DNA of 64,000 nucleotides from Dolichospermum sp. DET69 (GCA_017355425.1 CP070233.1:350501-414500); one strand, 5' to 3'; positions 24,837-33,846 are shown, counted from the stretch's first letter. Notes: a model not told the origin generated them from the letters alone. A program made the numbers and translations.

Positions 24837-25094
24837 TTAGGTAGATTTCGGTGGAGTTGAGTTGTAATTAGCGATCGCCCCAATGTAAATGAGATGCAAT
24901 AACAATACTCCTACCCAACCAACTGTTAAAGGTGTTAACCATTCCCAGTTAGTAGTTTTCAAAATGTGGAAAAACCATAACCCAGATGTGACAGTTGCAC
25001 AAATACCGACATGAACAGCAAAATTCATGCGATCATCTAGTTTACGGAAATCTGGATCTTTGCGATCTGGTTTGCGAGGCCAACGGGGAGGCAT
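24837..25094 (-). CDS. Small 2TM-domain-like membrane protein
   Basis: This 85-residue protein has a basic N-terminus (PPRWPRKPDRKDPDFRKLDDR) and two membrane spans, FAVHVGICATVTSGLWFFH and LTPLTVGWVGVLLLHLIYIG. It matches the general pattern of 2TM-domain proteins, whose function is unknown. It lies between DUF3181 and a repeat region. No signal peptide or catalytic residue is visible. The family call is tentative, but the coding potential is good. Confidence 0.7.
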   Translation of the reverse strand: MPPRWPRKPDRKDPDFRKLDDRMNFAVHVGICATVTSGLWFFHILKTTNWEWLTPLTVGWVGVLLLHLIYIGAIANYNSTPPKST

Positions 25095-25159
25095 AAATAT
25101 AAATGTTCGTGACAGCAGTTAACGCACCTTTTATATTGTAAGGTGTTTGGGGTTTACTT

Positions 25160-25385
25160 GCTCAGATATACGAACAATTTTCAACAGGTGACTCCTACTC
25201 CCTTCCCATTAAAAGAATATGGATTAAATGAACCACGTTCGCGGAGCGTCCCGGAGGGATATAGGAGCGAAGAACACGAAGGAAGAAGGAAGAAGGAAGA
25301 AGGAAGATAATCTTTATACTGGGAAGGGAATATCACCAATCTGGGGATAAAAATGTTGATGGTTTTCCCCAGATGGTAATATTGG
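25160..25385. repeat. Dispersed CTTCGTG/GGTTCAT repeat region
   Basis: The tract ggattaaatgaaccacgttc, then cggagcgtcccggaggg and gaaggaagaaggaagaagga belongs to the same repeat family as at 6810, 21390 and 39945. A minus-strand frame through it encodes mostly repeat and was not called. Confidence 0.7.
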
Positions 25386-25649
25386 CTATGAACTCTGCAC
25401 TGTTGACTCTGCGTAGGAACTAGCTCCAAATTCGCTACCTCTAGCGCTAGGAACTAAAGTCCAACCTGCTTTCAAGAGTTTTTGGTAAGTTGCCCAACCT
25501 TTAGAACCACGAGGAACGCGATAATCTGGAACTGAAAATTGCGGAAAAGCTGTGTAAGGCCGCCAAGGTTGTCCCAGTGCAGTTTGCAAGTACAAAATCT
25601 TTTCATCATCACCGCTAGACTTAGATAACCAGCACATTTGTCGAAGCAT
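25386..25649 (-). CDS. Conserved hypothetical protein
   Basis: The 87-residue protein starts MLRQMCWLSKSSGDDEKILY. It has an aromatic and proline-rich middle (QPWRPYTAFPQFSVPDYRVP) followed by GSKGWATYQKLLKAGWTLVP. The start at 25649 is set by AAGGAG only six bases upstream. I do not recognise a domain, but the clean ribosome site and balanced composition support a real gene. It is soluble and has no repeats. It may belong to a cyanobacterial family of unknown role. Confidence 0.65.
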   Translation of the reverse strand: MLRQMCWLSKSSGDDEKILYLQTALGQPWRPYTAFPQFSVPDYRVPRGSKGWATYQKLLKAGWTLVPSARGSEFGASSYAESTVQSS

Positions 25650-26136
25650 AGTCAACTCCTTGATTGTTTAGCTGAAATATCACAAGGACACTAACTACGG
25701 ATATTTAGGGGTGTGGGAAATTGCTGTAAAAATGTTTTTCATTCCCAATCTAATATCCCGAATTGGTATGACAGATTTTTGTGCTGTCATACTGAATTGT
25801 GATAAAGTGGTTTTGTCCTTATGTTTAAGGCAGTAAAGATTATTTTTGTCAGGTAAATTATTTAAGAAGATAAACTCCTGTAGGCTGCTGTTTATTAAGG
25901 TAGAAAGATGAACAAGAACAATGGTTTTTTTGGTTCTTGATGTTTTTTTTGCTAGGGGAATATTTTTATCATGTTATCTACGGTTGCGATAATTGTATGT
26001 ATCCATAGTTACGATTTTGTAAAAATTATTAAAAATTTATTGAGAAGGTGTGGAGTTGAAGGTCAGAATGCTTGTCAAATAAGCATTTAAAAGATTTGAG
26101 ATTTTTTGCATATCAACCATTACCATTATGATTTAA
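25650..26136. other. AT-rich intergenic region, no gene seen
   Basis: This 480-bp stretch has no open frame of interest. It contains a palindromic-like tract at 25760-25800 (gaattggtatgacagat and tgctgtcatactgaatt) that can pair. The last six bases, atttaa (26131-26136), are the left copy of the target duplication of the following insertion sequence. Confidence 0.5.
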
Positions 26137-28416
26137 CCCACATTCCGCACCCTTGACTGTCACAAACGGTGATTACGGAGGTAAATTGATGAAGAAGGAG
26201 TAAAAGAATACATTGATATATAAAAAAACAAATTTTAGATAGGAAAATTGATTCAGATGTATTCTCAATAAGAAGCAATAAAGAATAAGGGTGGTTTCTG
26301 GCAAAAAATATAATATAATTTTATTGTTAGTCTATCAAGACTTAATCATAACTTATATCCTTCTAGAAATAAACTTAAAAATAGCATTAAAACTTAAACT
26401 CATTAATAAAATTAATGAGTCAAATTGTATAATTAAACTATTAATAATGTTGATAAATCAACTTATATATCTGTAGTAATTACGGCAAGCTTCTGGGAGA
26501 AATAGAAGAATGTACTTCATTTCAGATGTTAAGTTATAAAAGTCTGTTTTTTGTTGAAAAGTAACAAGATGAACTGATTGAAAACATTGAAATATCCACC
26601 GCATTGTTGGATTGTTGATGGCTTTGCCCAATTGATTTTTTACAGTATAGTTTAAGGATTTTAAAGCAGCCCTAATTTCTCTTTGTGCTAGAGTATAAAC
26701 TAGCAGACATAACCCCATTATCATTGCTAATGCCTCTATTCTTTCTGGGCTTTTCAGGAAAATACTATCTGCTAAAAATAAAGGATTTTTGAGAAAACTA
26801 AATCCTCGTTCACAGGATTGCTGTGCTTTATATTCAGACAGCATTTTCTCTTTACTCAGTTCTTTTTCTGATAAAACATTTGTGGCAATTATAAACCTTC
26901 CTGCACTTAATACTTCTTGGTCAATAGCATCTTTATTTTCAGCAACTGTTGCTAAGATTTGATAGCATTTTGATTGATTTTCTTCTTTGATGTTAGGACT
27001 TTTTTCGATAACTTCGATATTTTCTACTTGATGATATTTAAATTCTTTACTTATTTTGATTAATTCTTTTCTAGCATCAGCAGCACAAGCAAATTTTTCT
27101 TGCAATAGGTTTTTTAACTTAGTTTGAGTATTAGTCAAAGCTTTTTCTATTTTCTTTGATAATTTCTTTAAGTCAGATTTTTTTCTATCTTGACTTTGCA
27201 CAACTAACCATCTTTGTTCTATATCTCCATAAGTTATTTTCTTTTCGGCATAAGAATATCCTACTTTTTCACTTTTAACAAATTCCGATTCTGCTAAACT
27301 CATCACTAAGTTTTTTGCTGATTTTATCGTTAAGGGTACTCTGGTTAACCATTTGAGACTCGACATTAACTTGATATTTGATTCTGTATATAATGCGCTA
27401 TCTGCTACTATCAAACTATCAACTTGTATTCTTTTCTGATATTCAACTGCGATTTCTCCAAATTTTTTAGAATCAACTTCATTCCCTGATACTGCTTTTA
27501 TATATATTGGTATATCTCCATCTCCTGAACATACTAATTGTGTAATAAATTGTTTTAAATCTGGACGATGATCTCTTGAATAACCATAGGTCAGCTTTAT
27601 CGCTTGAGGTGATTGACTCTCTTCATTTTCTTTTTCCAATGAACCTGATTCTTTTTGATTTTTAAATATTACTGATGGTAAACTATTTTCATATTCTCCA
27701 TCTACATGAAATGATGTCGAATCCAAGTGTGATGATGAAAGTGATATCTGATATATTTTTACCGCATTTAAACTGACTGCTAAAAATGTTGTATCTAGTC
27801 CTTTTATAAATAATTTATCTAATACTCTTCCCAGCTTATCATCGTTGAAATATTCTGGTTTTGCTCCTGCACCAATTAAGTGTTCACAAGCGATTAATTC
27901 AAAGAATTTTGGGAACATATATAAAGGCTGTGACATCATGCTTAATCCATTTAAAATCATCGCCTTTACTACCTGACCCGCACTGACTTTTTCTTCTGGT
28001 TCTGACCCTAGTAAATTATTAATTATTTCTACTATCCCAATTGAATCTACTATTCCTGCTACTATTCCTAAATGGTCAATCTTCTTCAATTCAAGGTCTT
28101 TTATATTCAACATGACAACAGAAACTCCACAAAAGTATCTGTTTTGTATTTTCTCATTTTTCTGTTGAGTCAACACATTTTTTTAGTTTTTTCATTGTCA
28201 TTGAGGATAAACCTTTCAATGATTTTAAACTAAGTTTTCTATCAAAATAACCTAAGAACCAATAATTTCGTACTTAGTCGTGAATATTTAACTGTATCTC
28301 TAACTTAATAGTAATAATTCCTATTTAGCTTTAACAAATCCTCTCAACATTTAGTTCTTATGTACTAAATACATCCGTTTGCTTGGGGTGTGACAGTTGT
28401 GGGTGCGGAATGTGGG
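26137..28416 (-). mobile_element. IS1634-family insertion sequence, complete
   Basis: The terminal inverted repeats are cccacattccgcaccc at the left end (26137 on) and gggtgcggaatgtggg at the right end (to 28416). They continue inward as ctgtcac/gtgacag. The element is about 2280 bp and is flanked by direct copies of ATTTAA (26131-26136 and 28417-28422), a six-base target duplication. It encodes one transposase on the minus strand. The match of ends and duplication shows that it moved as a unit and is not much decayed. Confidence 0.9.
26458..28113 (-). CDS. IS1634 family transposase
   Basis: The 551-residue protein begins MLNIKDLELKKIDHLGIVAG and belongs to the IS4 superfamily with a DDE core. 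Candidate catalytic residues are the first Asp in SHLDSTSFHVDG, the second Asp in DSLIVADSALYTES and the Glu in SCERGFSFLKNPLF. A long helical insertion lies between the second Asp and the Glu. I take the ATG at 28113 over the GTG at 28176, which would add residues unlike the family. No frameshift or stop is present, so the transposase may be active. A 320-bp gene-free stretch lies between its stop and the left inverted repeat. Confidence 0.92.
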   Translation of the reverse strand: MLNIKDLELKKIDHLGIVAGIVDSIGIVEIINNLLGSEPEEKVSAGQVVKAMILNGLSMMSQPLYMFPKFFELIACEHLIGAGAKPEYFNDDKLGRVLDKLFIKGLDTTFLAVSLNAVKIYQISLSSSHLDSTSFHVDGEYENSLPSVIFKNQKESGSLEKENEESQSPQAIKLTYGYSRDHRPDLKQFITQLVCSGDGDIPIYIKAVSGNEVDSKKFGEIAVEYQKRIQVDSLIVADSALYTESNIKLMSSLKWLTRVPLTIKSAKNLVMSLAESEFVKSEKVGYSYAEKKITYGDIEQRWLVVQSQDRKKSDLKKLSKKIEKALTNTQTKLKNLLQEKFACAADARKELIKISKEFKYHQVENIEVIEKSPNIKEENQSKCYQILATVAENKDAIDQEVLSAGRFIIATNVLSEKELSKEKMLSEYKAQQSCERGFSFLKNPLFLADSIFLKSPERIEALAMIMGLCLLVYTLAQREIRAALKSLNYTVKNQLGKAINNPTMRWIFQCFQSVHLVTFQQKTDFYNLTSEMKYILLFLPEACRNYYRYIS

Positions 28417-28472
28417 ATTTAAGATAGCTATATATATATTTGTTTTTCTATTGATATAGATAAGCGCAGATA

Positions 28473-28889
28473 ATGAATAACCCAGTTGTTTGGATACATG
28501 GAGACTGTTTGAGTCCCCACAACCCTGCATTCCTAGAATATCCCCAAGCCCCAGCCCTTTGGGTTTGGGATGATGCTTTAATTGCAGAATGGCAAATTGG
28601 ACTCAAACGTCTAACTTTTATTTATGAATGTTTGCTAGAATTACCTGTAGAAATTCGCCGGGGAAATGTAGCAGAGGAAGTTTTAGCTTTTGCTCAAGAA
28701 CATAATACTAATTTAGTTGTAACTACAGATAGCCCAAGTCCAAGATTTAATGATATTTGTGATCACATTAAACAGGCTGTAAGTTTGGAAGTTTTGGCTG
28801 TAGAACCGTTTTTTGAATATGACGGATATATTGATTTAAAACGGTTTTCCCGTTATTGGAAAGTAGCGGAAAAATATGTTTTTCAATAA
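28473..28889 (+). CDS. Photolyase-like alpha/beta domain protein
   Basis: The 138-residue protein contains VVWIHGDCLSPHNPAF, LWVWDDALIAEW, CLLELPVEIRRGNVAEEVLA and LVVTTDSPSPRFNDIC. These look like the N-terminal Rossmann-type domain of photolyase and cryptochrome-related proteins, in which an antenna pigment can bind. There is no FAD-binding helical domain, so it cannot be a photolyase itself. I read it as a small cyanobacterial protein of unknown role, perhaps redox or light linked. The TldD gene starts 32 bp downstream on the same strand, so the two are probably cotranscribed. Confidence 0.7.
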   Translation: MNNPVVWIHGDCLSPHNPAFLEYPQAPALWVWDDALIAEWQIGLKRLTFIYECLLELPVEIRRGNVAEEVLAFAQEHNTNLVVTTDSPSPRFNDICDHIKQAVSLEVLAVEPFFEYDGYIDLKRFSRYWKVAEKYVFQ

Positions 28890-28921
28890 GAAAATAAATT
28901 TAATTTATAGCGATTTGTGAA

Positions 28922-30322
28922 ATGACAACTAAACTTACTGATGTTCAAAATCTCCTCTCAGATTTAATTTCCCGTTATTCTTCCCGTGTGGATTATTTGA
29001 TGATTCGCTTGGAAGAATCTGAGGGAACAGATATTGTATTGCGTGGTGATAAAGTGGAAACTCTCAGCGAGGGAATTTCTATTGGTGGCCATGTTCGCAC
29101 TTGTTATAAAGGTGGCTGGGGATTAAGTAGTTTTAATAAACTAGCAACCATTGAAGAACGCATCGAAGAAGCCATTGCTGCTGCTAGAATAGTTGGTGAT
29201 GAACAGACTATCCTCGCAGCGATTGATCCTATACAAGCTGTATGTGTATTACCTCTTTTGGGTACTGATCCTTCTCAGGTTTCGCTGAAGCAGAAAAAAC
29301 AATTATGCGATCGCTATACTGACCTACTCAAAACAGTTGATCACCGGATTACTACTACGTCTGTTCATTATAGCGACAGCACCCAAAGAGTGATTATTGT
29401 CACATCTGAAGGAACTTTCATTGATCAATCTTGGGTAGATATGGAAATGCGCTTTGCTGCTACAGCCAGGAATGGGGAAACTGTCCAAACCGGCAGAGAA
29501 ACCACTGGTTCTCGCAAAGCCTACGAAGATTTAACTAATTTAGACAAGCAAGTCAAAGGTGCAGCGGAAAGAGCAGTTACGTCTTTATCTTTACCATCGG
29601 TTAAAGGCAACACTTATACCGTAGTTATTGATCCCATTCTCAGCGGTTTATTCGTTCATGAAGCTTTTGGACATCTTTCCGAAGCAGATATGGCCTATGA
29701 AAACCCCGATATTCTGGAAGTGATGACCCTAGGACGGCGTTTTGGTCCTGAAGAACTGCAAATATATGATGGTGCTGCACCCCAAGGACATCGCGGTAGT
29801 TATTTTTACGACGACGAAGGGACACCTGCAACAACTACCCAATTAATTGAAGATGGTGTATTAGTTGGGAGACTCCATTCCCGTGAAACTGCGGGTAAAT
29901 TAGATGAGAAACCCACTGGTAATGCTCGTTGTCTTAATTATCACTATTCCCCTATTGTGAGAATGACGAATACCTGGATTGAACGCGGTAAAACTCCAGT
30001 TGCAGATTTATTTACTGATATTAAAGAAGGTGTTTATGCTCAAAATTGGTTAGGGGGAATGACGAATGGGGAAATGTTCACTTTCAGCGCTGGGGAAGCT
30101 TGGATGATTAGAAATGGTAAAATTGCTGAACCTGTGAAGGATGTAACTCTTTCCGGTAATGTTTTCCAAACCCTCGCAGATATTGAAGCCATTGGTGATG
30201 ATTTTTACTGGGATGAATCTGGGGGTTGTGGTAAAGGTGGACAAAATGGTTTACCTGTCGGTTGCGGTGGTCCCAGTTTGCGAATTCGGGATGTTGTGGT
30301 TGGAGGGGAAAGTGGAGAATAG
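28922..30322 (+). CDS. tldD: TldD/PmbA family metalloprotease, TldD subunit
   Basis: TldD with its partner TldE (PmbA) forms a zinc protease that trims small peptides such as microcins or degrades unfolded peptides. The 466-residue protein has the catalytic helix LFVHEAFGHLSEAD (about 240-255), which holds the HExxxH zinc motif. It also has YDDEGTPA and GKGGQNGLPVGCGGPSLRI near the C-terminus, as expected for TldD. Its partner TldE is not adjacent. The gene follows a photolyase-like gene and is followed by a broken kinase gene. The length is normal and no truncation is seen. Confidence 0.95.
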   Translation: MTTKLTDVQNLLSDLISRYSSRVDYLMIRLEESEGTDIVLRGDKVETLSEGISIGGHVRTCYKGGWGLSSFNKLATIEERIEEAIAAARIVGDEQTILAAIDPIQAVCVLPLLGTDPSQVSLKQKKQLCDRYTDLLKTVDHRITTTSVHYSDSTQRVIIVTSEGTFIDQSWVDMEMRFAATARNGETVQTGRETTGSRKAYEDLTNLDKQVKGAAERAVTSLSLPSVKGNTYTVVIDPILSGLFVHEAFGHLSEADMAYENPDILEVMTLGRRFGPEELQIYDGAAPQGHRGSYFYDDEGTPATTTQLIEDGVLVGRLHSRETAGKLDEKPTGNARCLNYHYSPIVRMTNTWIERGKTPVADLFTDIKEGVYAQNWLGGMTNGEMFTFSAGEAWMIRNGKIAEPVKDVTLSGNVFQTLADIEAIGDDFYWDESGGCGKGGQNGLPVGCGGPSLRIRDVVVGGESGE

Positions 30323-30527
30323 TTCTTCCTTATCAGGATTGAGTTTAACAGATTTTTTGGTGCAAGTCAATAGCCTCAACCCATAAAACGCGAAAAATTA
30401 TCATTTATTTTAGATACTCGGCTTCTCCAAGCAGTCGGGTATTTTATTTTTGGAGACTTATGGGAAATTGACGTTATCTTTTATGATTTATAATATACAA
30501 AAACAGAGATATAAAAGGAACATCATT

Positions 30528-31429
30528 ATGATTGGTAATATTCTCCGTCAGCGTTATAAGATTGTCAAACAACTAGATGTAGGTGGGTTTGGGAAAACTT
30601 ACCTTGCGGACGATTTAGATATTCCTGTGACTCCTAAATCCGTTTGTGTGGTAAAAAAGCTACATCCAACAATAATTGACCCAGAAATTATCCGTTTATT
30701 TGAACAAGAAGCAGAGATTTTATATAAATTAGGACAAAATCACGATCAAATTCCTAAATTATATGCTTATTTTGAGAACGATGAAGAATTATACACTATC
30801 AATTTGATTGGGCTTATAGTTTTGAAAAAGGAATAGCTCCAGTCGAAACAGACAAAAAATGGGGATATATTAATACTTCTGGTCAGATAGTTGTTCCCTA
30901 TCAGTTTGATTGGGCTTATAGTTTTGAAGAAGGAATATCAAGTGTGAAAATGAATGAAAAATACGGATGTATCAACACCAGAGGTCAACTAGTTGTTCCC
31001 TGTGAGTTTGATAGGGTTTTTCTTAATTACTTTCGGGATTATGATTTTGAAAAAGGAATGATGAAAGTAAAAATGGGAGATAAATGGGGATATATCAATA
31101 CGAGCAGTTCAATAGTTATTCCCTGTCAGTTTGATAGTAATGGATGGTTTTTTGAAGGATTAGCAAGTGTAAAAATGGGAGATAAATGGGGATATGTCAA
31201 TACGAGTGGTTCAATAGTTATTCCCTGTCAGTTTGATAGTGACGGACGGTTTTCCGAAGGATTAGCAGGTGTAAAAATGGGAGATAAATGGGGATATATC
31301 AATACGAGCGGTTTAGTAGTTATTCCCTACCAGTTTGATGTTGCTTATAGTTTTGGAGAAGGACTCGCAAAAGTAACAATTAATGGCAAAGAACACTTAA
31401 TAGATAAAACAGGAAACATAGTTTATTAA
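30528..31429 (+). pseudogene. Ser/Thr kinase with WG repeats, kinase domain mostly deleted
   Basis: The first part (from ATG 30528) encodes a kinase N-lobe: IGNILRQRYKIVKQLDVGGFGKTYLA with the Gly-rich loop, then VVKKLHP with the ATP-binding Lys, then AEILYKLGQNHDQIPKLYAYF. After NDEELYT near 30800 the frame leaves the kinase and stops at 30836. A second frame, open from 30785, carries WG repeats: KWGYINTSGQIVVPYQFDWA and about five more. Intact relatives have kinase plus WG repeats in one frame, so a deletion removed the C-lobe and joined the parts out of frame. The WG part could still be translated from the ATG at 30944. As a kinase it is dead. Confidence 0.85.
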
Positions 31430-31436
31430 CTAAATT

Positions 31437-31796
31437 ATGACTAATGATACAATCAAAACAGTTATCTGGGTAAATTCTTCCAAAGAAGAACTTCTAGAAT
31501 TTCCTGAAGATGTAATTGATGAAATTGGATATATTCTCTATCGCGTGCAAATCAATCAAAATCATCCTAAAATAAAACCATTAAAAGGATTTAATGGAGT
31601 ATTTGAAATTCGCAGCAATTATCAAACTGATACATACCGCACTATTTATGCTATAAAAATTGATGATACTGTTTATGTTCTCCATGCTTTCAATAAAAAA
31701 TCACCCAAAGGTATTAAAACACCTCAACAAACTATTGACTTAATTCAGCAAAGATTACAAACAGCAATCCAAATTTCACAAACTAGACAATCATGA
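31437..31796 (+). CDS. RelE/HigB-type toxin (Gp49-like), module 1
   Basis: The 119-residue protein has the RelE-like fold of the phage Gp49/HigB type: TVIWVNSSKEELLEFPEDVIDEIGYILY, then IKPLKGFNGVFEIRSNY, then YRTIYAIKIDDTVYVLHAFNKKSPKG. Such toxins cut mRNA on the ribosome. The conserved basic residues of the C-terminal strand (KKSPKGIKT) are present. The partner antitoxin gene starts 10 bp downstream, so the order is toxin first, as in higBA. A second HigB/HigA pair follows. It lies 8 bp after the WG pseudogene, so the array may be mobile. Confidence 0.88.
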   Translation: MTNDTIKTVIWVNSSKEELLEFPEDVIDEIGYILYRVQINQNHPKIKPLKGFNGVFEIRSNYQTDTYRTIYAIKIDDTVYVLHAFNKKSPKGIKTPQQTIDLIQQRLQTAIQISQTRQS

Positions 31797-31806
31797 GAGG
31801 AAGATC

Positions 31807-32136
31807 ATGTTAGATTATACAATCAGTTCTGGTAACATATTTCAAGATTTAGGATTTGCTAATGCAGAAGAAAAACTAGCCAAAGTTAAATTAGCTTCTG
31901 TCATTGCTGATATTTTAGAACAGCAACAAATTACACATCAAGAAGCTGGAGAAGTTTTAGACTTAGAAGTTGAAAAAGTAAATAATTTAATTAATGGTAT
32001 TCTCAAAGAATTTACAATTGAAAATTTATTAAGTTATTTAATTAAACTAGGTCAAAATGTAGAAATAATGGTAACAAATCAACAGCAAGATAAATCTCAA
32101 CCTAAAATTAATGTTGTTTATCAAAAAATTGCTTAA
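31807..32136 (+). CDS. XRE/HigA-like antitoxin, module 1
   Basis: The 109-residue protein has AEEKLAKVKLASVIADILEQQQITHQEAGEVLDLEVEKVNNLINGILKEFT at about 20-70, a helix-turn-helix of the XRE class as in HigA antitoxins. The C-terminal tail is polar. It probably binds and neutralises the toxin encoded just upstream and represses the operon. GAGGAAGATC before the ATG is a good ribosome site. It is followed 10 bp later by a second toxin gene, so the two modules are probably one transcript. Confidence 0.85.
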   Translation: MLDYTISSGNIFQDLGFANAEEKLAKVKLASVIADILEQQQITHQEAGEVLDLEVEKVNNLINGILKEFTIENLLSYLIKLGQNVEIMVTNQQQDKSQPKINVVYQKIA

Positions 32137-32145
32137 CGTCTAGAT

Positions 32146-32448
32146 ATGCACATTATCAGCAAAAAGAGATTAAAAGAATTTTCGCAGCAGCATCCAAAAT
32201 CTGAATCAAATCTAGAAACATGGTATAAAATTGTTAATAAAGCCAAATGGGAAAACTTTGTTCAATTACGTCAAGTATTCCCATCTGCGGATTTAGTTGG
32301 TAATTTCACCGTTTTCAATGTTAGTGGGAACAATTACCGACTGATCGCTTTAGTAGACTATCAATATCAAGAAGTGTATATTCGCCATATCCTTACCCAT
32401 GCAGAATATGACAAACAAAATTGGAAACAAGACCCTTGGTACACCTAA
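32146..32448 (+). CDS. HigB-type mRNA interferase, module 2
   Basis: The 100-residue protein matches the HigB_toxin family: MHIISKKRLKEFSQQHPKSE, LETWYKIVNKAKWENF, YRLIALVDYQYQEVYIRHILTHAEYDK. The last segment holds the conserved basic and His positions of this family. It is a different toxin family from module 1. Its antitoxin gene overlaps the 3' end by about 50 bp, so the two are tightly linked. The product would be a ribosome-dependent RNase. The protein shows no truncation. Confidence 0.9.
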   Translation: MHIISKKRLKEFSQQHPKSESNLETWYKIVNKAKWENFVQLRQVFPSADLVGNFTVFNVSGNNYRLIALVDYQYQEVYIRHILTHAEYDKQNWKQDPWYT

Positions 32449-32833
32449 AACATATCTAGAATTGATCACTGCTTTTCCTCCCAGAAAAATTACCTCGGAG
32501 GAAGAATTAGCCATAACTCAAAATATTATTGATTCTTTATTAGATCAAGAAAGGCTAACTCCTGACGAACGAGATTATCTGCATTTATTAGGATTAGTAG
32601 TATCTGAATATGAAGAAGAAAATTATCCTGTAGCAGATATTTATGGAGTAGAACTATTAAAAGTATTAATGACAGAATTGAATTTACAACCCAAAGATTT
32701 AATGCCAATTTTTGCCGATGAAACTATAATATCTGATATTTTGTCAGAAGAACAACCCCTAACTATTGAACAAATCGAGAAACTTAGTAATTTCTTTCAT
32801 GTTTCTCCATCTGTGTTCTTAAAAAATGTTTAG
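32399..32833 (+). CDS. HigA-type antitoxin, module 2
   Basis: The 144-residue protein contains TYLELITAFPPRKITSEEEL, ERLTPDERDYLHLLGLVVSEYEE, and a C-terminal helix-turn-helix with ELNLQPKDLMPIFADETIISDIL and SNFFHVSPSVFL. This is the HigA type that pairs with HigB_toxin. It overlaps the HigB gene by 50 bp; an ATG at 32408 is an alternative start within the overlap. The antitoxin would bind the toxin and repress the operon. A hairpin at 32892-32918 that may terminate this transcript follows 60 bp later. Confidence 0.88.
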   Translation: MQNMTNKIGNKTLGTPKTYLELITAFPPRKITSEEELAITQNIIDSLLDQERLTPDERDYLHLLGLVVSEYEEENYPVADIYGVELLKVLMTELNLQPKDLMPIFADETIISDILSEEQPLTIEQIEKLSNFFHVSPSVFLKNV

Positions 32834-32889
32834 TTGATGTAATGAATACTAGTAATAGAATAATTTGATACTAAGTATAGTAAACATAC

Positions 32890-32920
32890 AAATCCCCGAC
32901 TCCACTCAGAAGCCGGGAAT
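32890..32920. terminator. Possible bidirectional terminator between higBA and purQ
   Basis: The inverted repeat ccccgactc with an interior mismatch and agccggg can fold between the two convergent genes. It is weaker than the twin palindrome at 45031-45061. No long T-run follows on the plus strand, so this is a weak call. Confidence 0.4.
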
Positions 32921-32923
32921 CTA

Positions 32924-33595
32924 TTACACCAAAGCCGCTACCTTCCCCAACAAACCTTGAAACAAGCGCAAACCATCAGTATTACCTAACGCTTTATCTG
33001 CTGCTCGTTCTGGATGTGGCATCATGCCCAAAACATTGCCTTGAAGATTACAAATCCCCGCAATGTTGTTAAGTGAACCGTTGGGATTTTCTTGATAACG
33101 AAATAAAACTTGTCCGTTGGCTTCGATTTCTGCTAAAGTGGTCTCGTCACTGTAGAATCGCCCCTCTCCGTGAGCAATGGGCAAAGTCATAATTTCCCCT
33201 TCAGCATAACCTTGAGTCCAAGGTAAATTATTCCGCTCAACTTTCAAGGGAGAGCGATCGCAAATAAAATGCAAATCTTGATTTCTAGCCAATGCCCCAG
33301 GTAATAAACCAGCTTCAGTTAATACCTGAAACCCGTTGCAAATACCCAAGACAAATTTACCTTGTTGTGCATGGTTAATTACTTGCTGCATCACAGGAGA
33401 GAAGCGAGCGATCGCCCCACAACGCAAATAATCCCCATAACTAAAGCCACCAGGGACAATCACCACATCTATATCACTAATATCAGTATCTTGATGCCAA
33501 ACCATGCGCGTTGGTTGTCCTAGCAAATCTCTAGTCACATACGCCACATCACGATCACAATTAGAACCGGGAAAAACTAAAATACCAAATTTCAT
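32924..33595 (-). CDS. purQ: Phosphoribosylformylglycinamidine synthase subunit PurQ
   Basis: PurQ is the glutaminase of the FGAM synthase complex (PurL-PurQ-PurS) in purine synthesis. The 223-residue protein begins MKFGILVFPGSNCDRDVAYV. It has PGGFSYGDYLRCGAIARFSP, the nucleophile elbow GICNGFQVL with Cys, and the C-terminal GMMPHPERAAD with His and Glu of the triad. PurS lies upstream on the same strand with a 250-bp repeat-filled gap between. That gap is unusual for a purS-purQ pair and has been expanded by heptamer repeats. The enzyme looks complete. Confidence 0.97.
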   Translation of the reverse strand: MKFGILVFPGSNCDRDVAYVTRDLLGQPTRMVWHQDTDISDIDVVIVPGGFSYGDYLRCGAIARFSPVMQQVINHAQQGKFVLGICNGFQVLTEAGLLPGALARNQDLHFICDRSPLKVERNNLPWTQGYAEGEIMTLPIAHGEGRFYSDETTLAEIEANGQVLFRYQENPNGSLNNIAGICNLQGNVLGMMPHPERAADKALGNTDGLRLFQGLLGKVAALV

Positions 33596-33596
33596 T

Positions 33597-33840
33597 GTTT
33601 GTTAGTTGTCAGTGGTCAGTGGTCAGTTGTCAGTGGTCAGTTGTCAGTTGTCAGTTGTCAGTTGTCAGTTGTCAGTTGTCAGTTGTCAGTTGTCAGTTGT
33701 CAGTTGTCAGTTGTCAGTGGTCAGTTGTCAGTTGTCAGTTGTCAGGGAATAGGGAATAGGGAATAGGGAATAGGGAATAGGGAATAGGGAAGGTAAAAGT
33801 TTTTCCCCATTACCAATTACCAATTACCTATTACCCATTA
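33597..33840. repeat. Heptanucleotide tandem repeats (GTTGTCA and GGGAATA)
   Basis: About twenty copies of GTTGTCA or GTGGTCA are followed by about seven copies of GGGAATA, then by accaattacc/cctattaccc. Two 7-mers side by side fill the purS-purQ gap. This is the largest array in the window and may change in copy number between strains. Confidence 0.92.
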
Positions 33841-33846
33841 CCTAGT

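Noticed and set aside
25181-25429. Minus-strand frame of 82 codons
   Set aside because: It runs mostly through the dispersed CTTCGTG repeat and overlaps the conserved gene at 25386.
26291-26476. Plus-strand 61-codon frame inside the insertion sequence
   Set aside because: Very AT-rich (Ile, Leu, Asn), no ribosome site, and it overlaps the transposase stop region.
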